Positions 50,101-61,000 of a stretch of DNA of 64,000 nucleotides are shown here, piece after piece. The translations under genes and the position numbers were made by a program. The DNA lies in the NCBI RefSeq assembly GCF_910592395.1, contig NC_088326.1:687001-751000 (forward strand), read 5' to 3'. The DNA comes from Lineus longissimus (taxonomy: Eukaryota; Nemertea; Pilidiophora; Heteronemertea; Lineidae). Numbering within the stretch: position 1 is the stretch's first letter; each line of letters begins with the position of its first letter. Under the pieces are notes generated by a model. It saw only the letters and a list, made by a program, of their open reading frames with translations, did no database searches and was not told where the DNA came from.

Positions 50101-53100
50101 ACGGATGAGTCGAGGCATTCATATGACAAGCCAGGCATGCCAGGGGATAATCTATTTATACAAACCTAGATGTTTGTACTCAGTGTGTGTCCAGGGATTA
50201 CACTTGATACCATTGGGGACAATATTGCTGTATTCTATTCTTGGTATTGCGTTTCTCCAATCTCCGCTGTAGGCAAGGTTGACCCTATATATATTCAAAA
50301 AGTAATTTACTCCGGTCTGGTGCCCGTATTTCTCCCTCTCCCGTAAAAGGGCGGCAATAATAAAGAAAGATACATCCTCTGTTGTTGTCAACTTTCTGTC
50401 TTTTGTCCTTTCAGGTCCGTTTACTCGACCACATCCTGCGATATGGCGAATGGTCTTCGGTAGGTTAACCATGTTGTCAATATTTACAATTACTGCCAAC
50501 ATACAAACATGTGCAGACAGTGTACAGTTCATGTTGACTGTTAGTAAACAAATTTTGCCAATAAACTGTCGGATATTATTAGCATCGGCCATTGTTGTGT
50601 TATCAATTATGCATCATGTACAGTTTCAGCATAACCATGTTGTAGCATGGAAAATACAGCATCCAATACTGGTGATAATGATAACAAGTTATATCCACGG
50701 TTCCAATTTAGATAAAAGTGTCTGCATCATACATGTAGGATTTTGTTGGCTCCCGAGATCTGTTCCCTCATGTGTGATTTGACAAGAGTTTGTTGCTCAT
50801 TTTGCAAGTGTAGTGCTGAGCAAAAACAGTTGTTGATAACAAAGATGGATTGAGTATGACTTCCATCATCCTTGATAAAACAGTGTTGTATTATGTGTGA
50901 TGACAGTTGGTTTGTGGATAGCCTCTGACATCATGATATTGAGTAAATAAAGCAAATCATTATTTTTTTGAGAGTTTATAGAAAATATTTCATATTTTTC
51001 AGGTCTGAGTGTGCTGTATTTTCTTTTGATGGTGTTCATATTATTCCAAAGTTTGAAAGATGTGAGGAGGATGATATACTGGTTGGATCCGAGTCTTAAG
51101 GATATGGATCTAGAATTTGAAGTAAGATACCTCCAGCTTTGTCTACATGCACCCATACTTGCAGACGCATCCACTACTGTCAGTTACTCTAAAACTAAGG
51201 CGCAATTGAGAAAACATTTGAAGAAAAGTTGTACATATCAATGTTTCTAAAATTCTACAAATAGATCAACCATGGTCATGTTCTGTGGCCACAATTCCAA
51301 AACTAGATGCTGTTTTTAGAATGAGTTCCAACATCTTCGTTTTCTCTTGCAGGGCCATGCATCAAATTGTTCGGACTACTCCTGGGAGAATATCTGGGCA
51401 TGTTGTGACATATTCGTGTTCGGCCACTTCTGGGGCTGGGCGCTCAAAGCACTACTCATACGCCATTATGGGATCTGTTGGACGATAAGCATCACGTGGG
51501 AAGTGTCAGAGGTACGTACCGTGGAACAACTTTTTCGCCTAAACACTACCGATGTCCAACTATCTCAATAAATGGAACTTGTCTAACGATTCTCTCCTTT
51601 TCAGCTGGCGTTCAAACACCTGCTGCCTAACTTTGCCGAATGTTGGTGGGATGCGATCATCTTGGACGTGATTCTGGCTAACGGCCTCGGCATCTGGTTT
51701 GGGATGTTCGTGTGTCAGAAGTTGGAGATCCGGAGCTATAACTGGGAAAGCATCAAGTAAGCAATATCACTGTTAAGCATGTTTTGCGGGACACCATGTA
51801 CACTCTTCTTGTCTGAGGTCAACATCCTCGGGAAACTTGGCCAAGATCAAGATTTAGCGTTTATGTCATTTAGTGTGATGTAGGTTTAGTGACTTGCTCA
51901 AGGACACATCAGTGCAGACCGGACCGAGAGTTGAACGACATCCTAGTTATATGCCTGACTTTGACCACAATGTATGGATCTCCCAAGACATCAGAACCGT
52001 GGATTTGATTGCAGCATCTTGTGGGGTATTTGTTTCCTATTCTGTACAGAGTTACATTTCTTTTTCAGAGACATCCACTCAACCACAGGAAAAATCAAAA
52101 GAGCAGTTCTCCAATTCACACCAGCTAGGTACGTGATGGTATTCCCCCTACGTCACGATCAAGACCCTCACGTAGCCTAGTGGTCAGCACTGTGCAGTGG
52201 GGCCCAGGTTTCCATCCTGGGGAGAATCCAGGATTTGTATTCTGTGATGACTGCATCCCAGAACCAAAACATGCAACGTTTGGATTTCTCTACATTGGAA
52301 TATTTTGCATTATGTCCCAGCTGGTGATATATCTGAGCAAGTAGACAAAAAACTAGAGTTCTTTGTTGGTGCGACAGCAAAATCATCTGGCAAAATCATA
52401 AACATTGAATCATACGTGGTACAGCTGTCAGGGGATAACATGCAGATGGTAATATCCATGATTCACAAACTGCATTTGCAACTATTTCCCCTGGTGGAAT
52501 GTTTTTGAACTAAATATACCAAAACATTTACCCATTTGCCACTTTTGAAAAACTTACAACAGCTCTTTTCATGATGAAGTTTGAAATCTTTAAGAAAAAT
52601 CTACTTGCAATTTGATTTTTTACTTTCCAGCTGGACAGCCATGCGTTGGTTGGACCCAAACAGTACTTACATGAGAATCATTGCCACATCAATAGTCGTA
52701 TTCATATTCCAGGTGAGCGGGGAGAAATATTGCTTTTAGACCGAGGCTTGGGAGCAGTTTCACAGAGAAAAAGAAATTAACTAAAAATTGAATCCAATAG
52801 TCATTGCAAAATTAGACAGTTTAGAGTTCTGAAACTATAGCAAGAACTAATAAATAAATTCTCTTGCTTATAACTATATCTATTCGCCACATCCTGCTTG
52901 CTTGAACTAACACGACCCTGCCGTCTCTTCCAGTTGGTAGAACTGAACTTTTTCTTCCTGAAGCGGATCCTCGAAATGCCCACTGGCCACCCCCTCTTAA
53001 TTGCCCGTATCTTCATCATTGCCACGATATCTGCACCAAGCATCAGGTAGGTGGCACCATGAAGAACCTGAATTCTGTCATTTGTTCCTAGTCAGTGCTG

Positions 53101-55801
53101 CAGGCGTTCAAACATTTTGAGCTCAACCTTCTACCAACCAACACAAGCATCATGTGTCTAAACTTCTGTTTTCTGTCATTGAGATATAACCCAACTTGGG
53201 CCTGAGAAAAGTCTTTAAATTGTATGTGCTGCATGTCTTTATGGATCTAATACCATGTTCTTGTTTTGTCAAAATATTCAAAAACCATCCCTCTAAATGA
53301 AAAAGGTTCCCTGCTATCTATACAATGCTTTTATGCCGATCATGTTCTGTTCTTAATGCTTTACAACAACTCCCTGTTAAAAGTTGGGCATCACCGAGGT
53401 ACAGTGGAACCCCGGTAACACGACCACCCAAGGGACTAAGCCGAAGTGGTCGTGTTACCGGGGTGGTCGCGTTAGTGAATTTAAGAATCATAAGTAGGTT
53501 TTCCCGCCAAAACATCGTCCTGCTGTGTGTACATTGACATGCATTAATGACTATTAATAATTTTGTGTGTATATTACGAATAAAAAATCATTTTCTTGAG
53601 TGTTTTGCGTTTAATTTGCAACTTATGTAAATGAGTAAATAAACTGACGAGAGCTAATTAGACCAAACATTACATTAAAACTTGAGCATGCTAATTAGAA
53701 CAAGCATGTAATTCACACCATCGGCAGCTGCCCTTCTTGATGTCAAGCTAATATTCCCGCTGATGTCTTCCTGCTTTAACATTAGCCAATTTGAACTGGT
53801 ACTGATTAAATCATCTTTTTAATAACGTATTTTATCAACATTACGACGTAGTAAGCATTCTTTACTTTGAGTATCGGTACTCTTACTAATCAACATAATT
53901 TATTTGTCCTAAAAACTACGTGTGCATGCCTCTTGACATCATTTAATACTAAATGATGAAAAAACAAACCGTGAGTCGAAAAGAAAGTTTATCCTTCATT
54001 TTATTTGCGCTTACATTTGATCAAACCTTGGAGGAATTATACTTGAAGTATAGTTCCTCCAAGATCAAACTCACTTACACATCATTTATTTTCATATGGA
54101 TTCCCATGGTCATTGTGTTCGAGGTGCTAATTATCAACACGGATTTGCGAGAAGGTGCCAATTGATACCATGCAGTCATGGTTGATTACGGCAATTAGGC
54201 CTCATGGTCGCGTTAGCGGGGTTAATTTGCAGTTTGGGACCGACCAAGCTGGTGGTCGCGGTCTGGGTACCGGGGTGGTCGTGTTAGCGAGGGCCAGTTA
54301 ATGGGAATTAGAGAGAAAACCATTCGGGACCGGAGAATTTTGGTCGTGTTCGCGGGGTGGTCGCGTTACTGAGGTGGTCGCCGACCGGGGTTCCACTGTA
54401 CTCTGAAATCTCTGCAGAATGCATCAGAGTTCCATTGGATCTATCAACTATTTTCTCTAGATTCTAATGAGTTCACTGCTTATTTCAGACAATACTATGG
54501 CTATGTGACCAATACCCAGTGTAAGAGAGTCGGCACACAGAGCTGGGTCTTTTGGTAAGTCAGCTTAGAACAGAGATATCAAAAGTTGTCATTTCAAAAG
54601 TCTGGGCTCTGATTGCATGTGCTGTCATTGAAGCATATCTCAATTCCCTGCTGTAAATGAGATCACGTTGCCAACATTGTTGGATGAGACATTTACTGAT
54701 GACAAAGATAGACAAAATTTCTGATGTTTGTTTTCAAACTCTGCTTGCAGTAGAATGACCTTACGACCACTACCAAAGTTGGTGATTTTGATGATCAGTA
54801 TCAATCAAAATGCAATGACTATAGACCAGTACCTTTTGTTTCATGACAAATTAAAAGCATATTAATCCTTGTCTTGTCCATCTTCCAGTGCCATAATCTT
54901 CACCGAGGCTATCGTCTGTGTGAAACTGGGATCGGAGATCTTTCAGAAGACAGAGATTACGTACATCATGGCTTGGTTGACGTTCCAAGTGTTCCTAAGT
55001 CTAGTCTGCATCTATTTGTGTGCGTTATTTGCCAAAAGAAGGGAACTAAAGGTATGTTGTCAGAGTGTTTGTTTGCTCATTCAACCCAAGACTTGTGCAG
55101 ACGACATTCACAACCCATATTTGTTCAATGTTTGAGGGATGAATGCGATCATATTTGAAGCAAAGTCGATCATATTAGCCATCGGACAATGTTTCTGTAG
55201 TATATAAAGACAGGACCGCCTTCTTCAGGGCAAGGTAGGAACTGAAAAGATCTTTTCTTGTCTTCTTGTCTTTTCAGTTCCAGCCTTGCCCTGAAGATGG
55301 CGATGGCGTAGTTCTGACTTCATGAAAGAACTACGCCATCGCCATCTTTAGGGCAAGGCAGGAACTGAAAAGACCGTTTCTTGTCGTTTCAGTTCCAGCC
55401 TTGCCCTGAAGATGGCGATGGCGTAGTTCTTCATGAAGTCCATGAGACTCCGATAACCAGCTCAAAGGGGGAGGGGGACCGTATTTCAGTCTGATCTGAT
55501 TCTAGGCATGGTCACCAGGGGGAAAACCAAATTGTTATCATAAGACGAAATCCCTCATATAATGCAGATGTTTACTAGCCTGCTTTGCTTTCATAACTGT
55601 TTAAAATGGTTTTTGATTCCTTCTCAGGACGCGTTGTTGGAGAAGATGCTCCTCGAATCAAAAGAAGAAGAACAACGACGAGAAGTCCAGAGAAATGGCG
55701 GCATCAAGCGATACACCAACGCGACCGTGAAAGCGGCGGCCAGCGTCCGATCGCGGAAACAACAGCCCCGGAATGCTGGAGAAATAAACGGCCATTTATG
55801 A
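47106..55801 (+). CDS. PTDSS1: Phosphatidylserine synthase 1, 12 exons, complete
   Basis: PSS1 makes phosphatidylserine in the ER membrane by calcium-dependent exchange of the choline head group of phosphatidylcholine for serine. Exons: 47106-47275, 49801-49892, 50415-50459, 51003-51121, 51353-51511, 51605-51756, 52070-52129, 52631-52712, 52934-53046, 54489-54554, 54889-55051, 55628-55801; frame closes at 464 aa (human 473). Family landmarks: [11 protein letters not shown] near the N-terminus, [83 protein letters not shown]. The conserved RPHP His and the acidic and Asn residues around [11 protein letters not shown] belong to the part known to be needed for activity. About eight or more hydrophobic segments are visible, and the C-terminal tail is basic and cytosolic-looking. 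The start is chosen because it aligns with the family N-terminus. Confidence 0.96.
48855..49090 (+). pseudogene. Decayed LINE reverse-transcriptase C-terminal fragment
   Basis: In PTDSS1 intron 1 a frame reads [20 protein letters not shown], closely patterned on the LP..L..KLQ.VQN.AAR segment after the RT domain of CR1/Jockey-type LINEs. It is followed, after frame breaks, by residues like the usual LHWLPV....FKI. It is multiply broken. Confidence 0.5.
51877..51960. repeat. SINE-like relic with conserved CTTGCTCAAGGACACA core
   Basis: TTTAGTGACTTGCTCAAGGA is followed by a sequence resembling the reverse complement of a tRNA B region (GAGAGTTGAACGACATCC). The core also occurs at 2973-2996 and 11955-11985. 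Confidence 0.45.
52167..52230 (+). repeat. tRNA-derived relic
   Basis: GTAGCCTAGTGGTCAGCAC is an excellent A box (TAGCCTAGTGG). A degenerate B box GGTTTCCATCC follows 35 bp later. Stems do not close. SINE head or tRNA pseudogene in PTDSS1 intron 7. Confidence 0.5.
53400..54400. mobile_element. About 1-kb non-autonomous DNA transposon (TA-flanked, CAGTGGAACC ends)
   Basis: The left end CAGTGGAACCCCGGTAACAC and the right end GACCGGGGTTCCACTG form terminal inverted repeats flanked by TA. Many internal GGTCG(C/T)GTTA(C/G)C repeats lie near both ends. There is no transposase frame. End sequence and TA target point to the pogo/Tigger branch of Tc1/mariner by inference. It sits in PTDSS1 intron 9. 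Confidence 0.8.
55217..55440. repeat. Complex inverted-repeat cluster in PTDSS1 intron 11
   Basis: Three linked palindromes: AGGGCAAGG.AGGAACTGAA with TTCAGTTCCAGCCTTGCCCT (55226-55302), GATGGCGATGGCGTAGTTCT with its exact complement (55300-55350), and the first pair again (55347-55412), followed by another GATGGCGATGGCGTAGTTCT. It has no coding capacity. Confidence 0.85.
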
Positions 55802-58089
55802 GAGAGGAAGTGCCATTTGAATGACTCTATGAGAACCTGTCTGTTGCTTTCTTGATGTAATTTGGTCTGTCCTTATTGTTAAAGTCAGAAGATTTCACTT
55901 TACGACCGCTGGATTAGAATTCCGGTGCTCTCTGGTTTGGCAGTTTGGAAACCGTGTTGTCATGATGTAAAGTACCAAATCTTTGCGACTCGTGAACATT
56001 TCAAATATTCAAAAAAGGTATTATGGTATGGTCGGCCTTGTTCACAGTTGTGGGAGTGGGGTTGACGGGTGGAGCTGCCTTTTTTTTCTGAAACCTTGGC
56101 GACGTGCCTCAATTTTGGCCTTCATTTCATCTTCGTTCTTAAGGAGTTGGGTGAGACAACTAGTGCCAGCAGTTTGGTTTCAGTTGCATGTTGAAAATTC
56201 GACAATCAGTTTGAGATTATAATATCTCTTGACCATTCATGATGATGTTTCATGATGATGTTAATTGGTAGTGTAAAAATGCTGTTGATACTTAAAATAA
56301 GAGGGAGAACATGTACGTACACAATCTTTTCTTGAAGTGAAACATTGTAACCAAGGTGTTTGAATAGTTGTAATAGTCGAGTCTCCTTTAAGTCTTATGT
56401 AAAATACATACTTGACATCCACTGCTTCTAGCACTCAACCAATAACGAATGATTGCCATGATCCAGTTGTCAGAAGTCAACAAAAACCTGATTATTTGCG
56501 CATAAGCTTCATTCCCGGATTCCAAACTTTGCCTCGATATGATATACCTCTTTGTTGTAGAATGTAATTGTGTGTCGTGTTGTGTGTTCGTTGATATTTT
56601 GACAAGATATAAATACGCAAATTTGTAAATTTTTGTGGAAGTTTCATGTGACTTTTGCGCTTCTTTTAAAATTGTCATCACTGTGTTCAAGCATAGATTG
56701 GTAGCTTTGTGTCATGTGATTTAAAAGGTATTAGTAGTGTGTGCGATCGGTGCAAGTAGCATTGCTATAACATGTGTTCTGTATCTGGTGCTTTTACAAA
56801 CTTTTGAATGACCTGTAGTGACCTTATGCGTCCCGTACTTTGTCGGAGAATTACATGTAAGTAAGGTGGTACAATCGTGGTTGGAATGTACTAAAATATT
56901 TCATTCAATTTTTATTTGTGGTCATGTATGTCAAACTACTGCTAAGGCCTATAGGAAACCAGTGTTTGTCAATATGACTTGGAGGCACAATGGGTACAAC
57001 GCCCGCCTCTCAAGTGAAGTTGTAAGTGGTCCAAGTGAAGGGTGCGGGTTCGAATCCCCAGCAAAACTAAAATTAGTAAAAAGTCTGTTTTCTCTGATAA
57101 ATATTATCTTCTGGTAAATAAGGTTGGGGGGGGGGGAGAGACGATTTATATGCTTTGTATATACATTTGGATGTACTGAAGCATTGTGGGGGGGGGCTCG
57201 ATATCAAAATGGACTTCGCTATGTTTTGCTTTTGTGCTAAAGTGAAGACCATTGTGGCCTACTCATTACTGGGTATTGTGTGCAATAATATGACATGAAA
57301 TCTTGGAGTGTGTGGGATGGCCATTCTGTTCTTCTGATCAGAAACACTTAGAAACATTTAGAAAAGAGAGAATGTTCAAGTGTTCACCTGGAGTGTGTCA
57401 GTTGGTATTTTGGATGAGTTTTGAAAATTTCAACGAAGACATCCACATGACATGTCAAAATTGCTGCCTTCAGAATTTTGTTTTTGAAGGTCTTAATACT
57501 CGCCTTGTTTATAATAATAGGCCTCTTTTGTTTTATTTCTTGGTTTACTGTAGAGCCGACCTGAAATTCTTGGCAGAATTTTTTTGGGAAATTTGAGAGA
57601 AAAAACTAGTTTTTTCTTTTAATACTGGTGCAAGTGATGGTGTTGTAGAATCCTTCAAAATTACACCTATTTTCACCTATTTCTAAATTTTTTTCTCACA
57701 AACCTGATCAACATTTTCACGAAGTCTCCCCGTGAACCAACAAATATAAAACATTTGGCCTTTGAGGGTGTGAGTTCTGTCTCTGCGGAGTTTGAGACAA
57801 ACCTAAGGTTTTGTACTTTACAGATACTAAGTCGCCGTTGTGTTGTTATTTTTCTGTATTAATGATCTAGTGAAGTGTTCTATTTGTGTTAAAATGATCT
57901 TAGTCAAGGTTTGAATAAATGTGAAAAACTTGAAGTCATGCGTCCTATTGTTTCATTTTCATCCGCCCCAATCTTTTCACTTTGCAGTACACCCTGTCCC
58001 CGAGATCATGCAAGCATTATCTCGATAGAATTCAAATTCAAATTCTGTGTCTGTGGATGTGACAAGTTGGATTGTTGCACTTGGGTAAG
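55802..58089 (+). other. PTDSS1 3' UTR and spacer
   Basis: A probable poly(A) signal AATAAA lies at 57914-57919, which would make a long 3' UTR of about 2.1 kb. G-runs occur near 57124 and 57188. The tRNA-like relic at 56979-57062 is the only named item. Confidence 0.4.
56979..57062 (+). repeat. tRNA-derived SINE head or tRNA pseudogene
   Basis: A perfect B box GGTTCGAATCC (57047-57057) follows an A-box-like CAATGGGTACAACGCC and a CCCGCCTCTCAAG stem-loop. The interval between boxes is long and the ends do not pair as an acceptor stem, so a working tRNA is unlikely. Confidence 0.5.
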
Positions 58090-61000
58090 GGTGGCTGCAC
58101 CCCATAAGCATGATAGGTATCCTGGGCATCTTCGCCTCCAACCGGGTCACCCCCTCCAACCAGCTTGTTCTGGTATCTACTGGTATGTTCTTGGTATAAA
58201 ACAAAATACTTTCAAGAAAGTTACACATCCAGTTCGGTTTGGACAGATAGAGTACTCTTCAAGGGGCATGGCACAACCAGCAAAGACTTGGTACACGAGC
58301 TCTCTGGCAACATGACGAGCTATGAAGGGGAGGGCACATCCAGAAGAGATATGGTGCACTACTGTCTCATTGGCCGAAAGTCATTTCTGCAGGTAACAAT
58401 ATAGAGTGACAGTAAAATACACTGGCCCGTTGCGGTGGAAAACAGAAATGTCCTCGTTTTTCACTTTCGCTCCGATATCTTTGAACAGGGTGACAAGTTC
58501 ATGTACTACAGGGTGGCCCAGAATTGATTTCGCTCACACAATGGACACACACAATAGAAGTCTATTGTGCAAGGGATCAAAACCTTTCTGGGCCACCCTG
58601 TTGAGTTTCGTGAGTTTCCCCATCAGCCTCAGGTGGGCCAATGATTTTGACAGGACCTCAGTTGGCGCCATCTGAGCTAAAAAAGTGGAACTACGCGATT
58701 ACTTAAAATTAAAAATTGCCTCATTGTGAGGTGGAAATATCCCCCTTGGTTGGAGGGGAACGGGGGACGAATTATTCCATGAACCCCAAACATGGTACTG
58801 CCGACCGTTGCCGGCCACAGCGTCTCTTTGCTCCGAACTTAATTACTGGGTGGGACCCTTATATGCAGTACAAATTCTCGCTGCATTACTCCTGTGGGGA
58901 CGTTTCATGTGCGTACTATGTAGTATGAATGGCCAACGGCAGGGGAGCCAGGAGCGGTAGGGTCCGTGCATTATATCAAACGGTCAGTATTTGTAAATTT
59001 CGTACTGGATCTATAAAATTCCCAGAAACAGCAGGGCCGTATTTAACTTTTTTGTCCAGGGGGGGCAGTGGGATAGATCGCCGAAGGCGATCCGGATGTG
59101 CCGCAGGCGCATCCGAAAGGGGGGGTCTGGGGGCCCTCCCCCAGAAAAATTTGAAAATAAAAGGTCTGAAATGGCATTTTCCTGGCATTTGGAAGTGTGA
59201 ATCAATAGTATTTTTACCATTTTTACTCTAAAAAAGGGCCACTTGGCACTTTTATGAAGACTAGGGTCAGGGCACTGGACTGGTCAGATTATAAGGGTTG
59301 CACCCGAGTTGATAACATCTGCTATCCATATGCTGCTATCATGCTGGTAAAGCTATGGCTAAGATTAGTTTGTCTTTTTATTACTGTCTGAAAATTTTTT
59401 TTTCAACATTTATTGCCGGCACAGGGGGGGCAGCTGCCCCCCCTGCCCCCCCTCTAAATACGGCCCTGAACAGTAACCAGAATGTATAGAAATGAAACTG
59501 CAGAAAATATTTGTGGTCTTTGTGACCAGGTTTGTGTAAGAGACGAACTTCATTATTTTATTACGTGTCCGTATTTCCGTCACATGCGAGTAAGGTTGTT
59601 TCCAAACTTAAAAGAATTACCTCAGGTTTTTTTTTATCATGAATTTTTCCATCGCATTATGACTAAATGTTCCCGGGTAAACTTAGACAATATTCATAGT
59701 TTTTGTAAAGAATTCATCAGCTTGGTCCACCATATGTAAATGTTAAATCATGTAACCTCTTATACCCGAAAGGGTTTTTTGGAGAGAAATAAATTATGTT
59801 ATGTTATGTTATGTTATGTTATGTTATGTTATGTTATGTTATGTGCACAGTATACCATACCATGGAGGTATACCTCCATGACTATACATACATTTTCGTG
59901 ATTTAAAAAAAATCAATGCTGGGAGTTTCATCAAACTTTGCAGAAGTGTAGTCCTATATCTTGTCAATGTCATAAGTGAATGATTCTAAATTATTTTATT
60001 AGCGTTTTCATGAGACATGTATGTGGCATGTTGACAGTGGTGTGATGTTTTGGACTGTAAAGCAACCGGGAGCCGTCTTCGACACAGGTGCTTCCACCAT
60101 CGGAATAATGGCAAACTGCTAAGGACATGGTTTGGGTTGTTATTACTCAAGATTCGTGATTGTACACAAAGCACTTTTACTAAAAAATGTCGAATTTGTG
60201 GACTATTTCTCAGTTTTCTCCTTTCTTATTGGAGGCATTTATGCCATTATCGCTGGAGTAATAGGCAAGTATGCATAGATAACAGTGTATCATCCAATGT
60301 TCTCGATTTAGTTATCTTTTTGCAGGCGCAGTTTGTTGGGAATGAACAAAGCGAAAGCCTACCACTACCCAGTACCGAGTACCAGGGACAGGGTTCGCAT
60401 TGGGGCCTACCGGTACCCTGCCTGGGCCAGCGTCTCTTTCTTAGTCTTACAGATGGTTTTTCCAGGTGTGATTCATGAATAGCGGATTGATCCATTGCCA
60501 TGCTGTGGGCATGACTGAGCTGGCTCATTTTCTCCAATGGCACAAATTTTTTTTGTGCAAAAATCGTCAAAGTCAACCAACTTTGTGCTGAACTATCAAG
60601 CATGATGGCCTTGCCCATGGTCCAGGCATGGTCGGTTGTTCTGTGATAATGCAATGCTATTGATAAATACGACACTCAAGAATTTGGCCGAGAAACACTA
60701 AACAGTCACCTGAAAACTACCACTTTCACCCCCCTAGGCTAGCTCCTGACTATATTCCCCTTCTAATGTCCAGTCTATGAAATGCAGAACATGCCGTGGT
60801 GATCTCAAGGCCTTTGGCGTCACACAGAGGCTTGGATTGGCAGAGGAGTATGAAAATAACCGGAAAAAGTTGGTTGTGACATATGGACTTGATAAAAACG
60901 TTTTTTTTAGATTGTGGAATTCCTGCTCACCTCGTTAACAAAGTTCGCAGCTGTTGTGCTCAATGAAGTGATTAATTAATGATCTCATTTGCATAATTGG

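Noticed and set aside
43703-57062. Functional tRNA genes at 43703, 52167 or 56979
   Set aside because: A- and B-box words are present but the acceptor and other stems do not pair, so they are listed as tRNA-derived relics.
57911-58315. 134-codon open frame preceded by a strong acceptor at 57986
   Set aside because: The residues have no recognisable pattern, and a different frame in the same place (58090-58182) joins in phase to the downstream membrane-protein exons. The acceptor may belong to an upstream exon I could not connect.
60247-60675. 142-codon open frame on the minus strand
   Set aside because: It overlaps a plausible plus-strand splice site and has no family similarity or splice context. 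Treated as chance.
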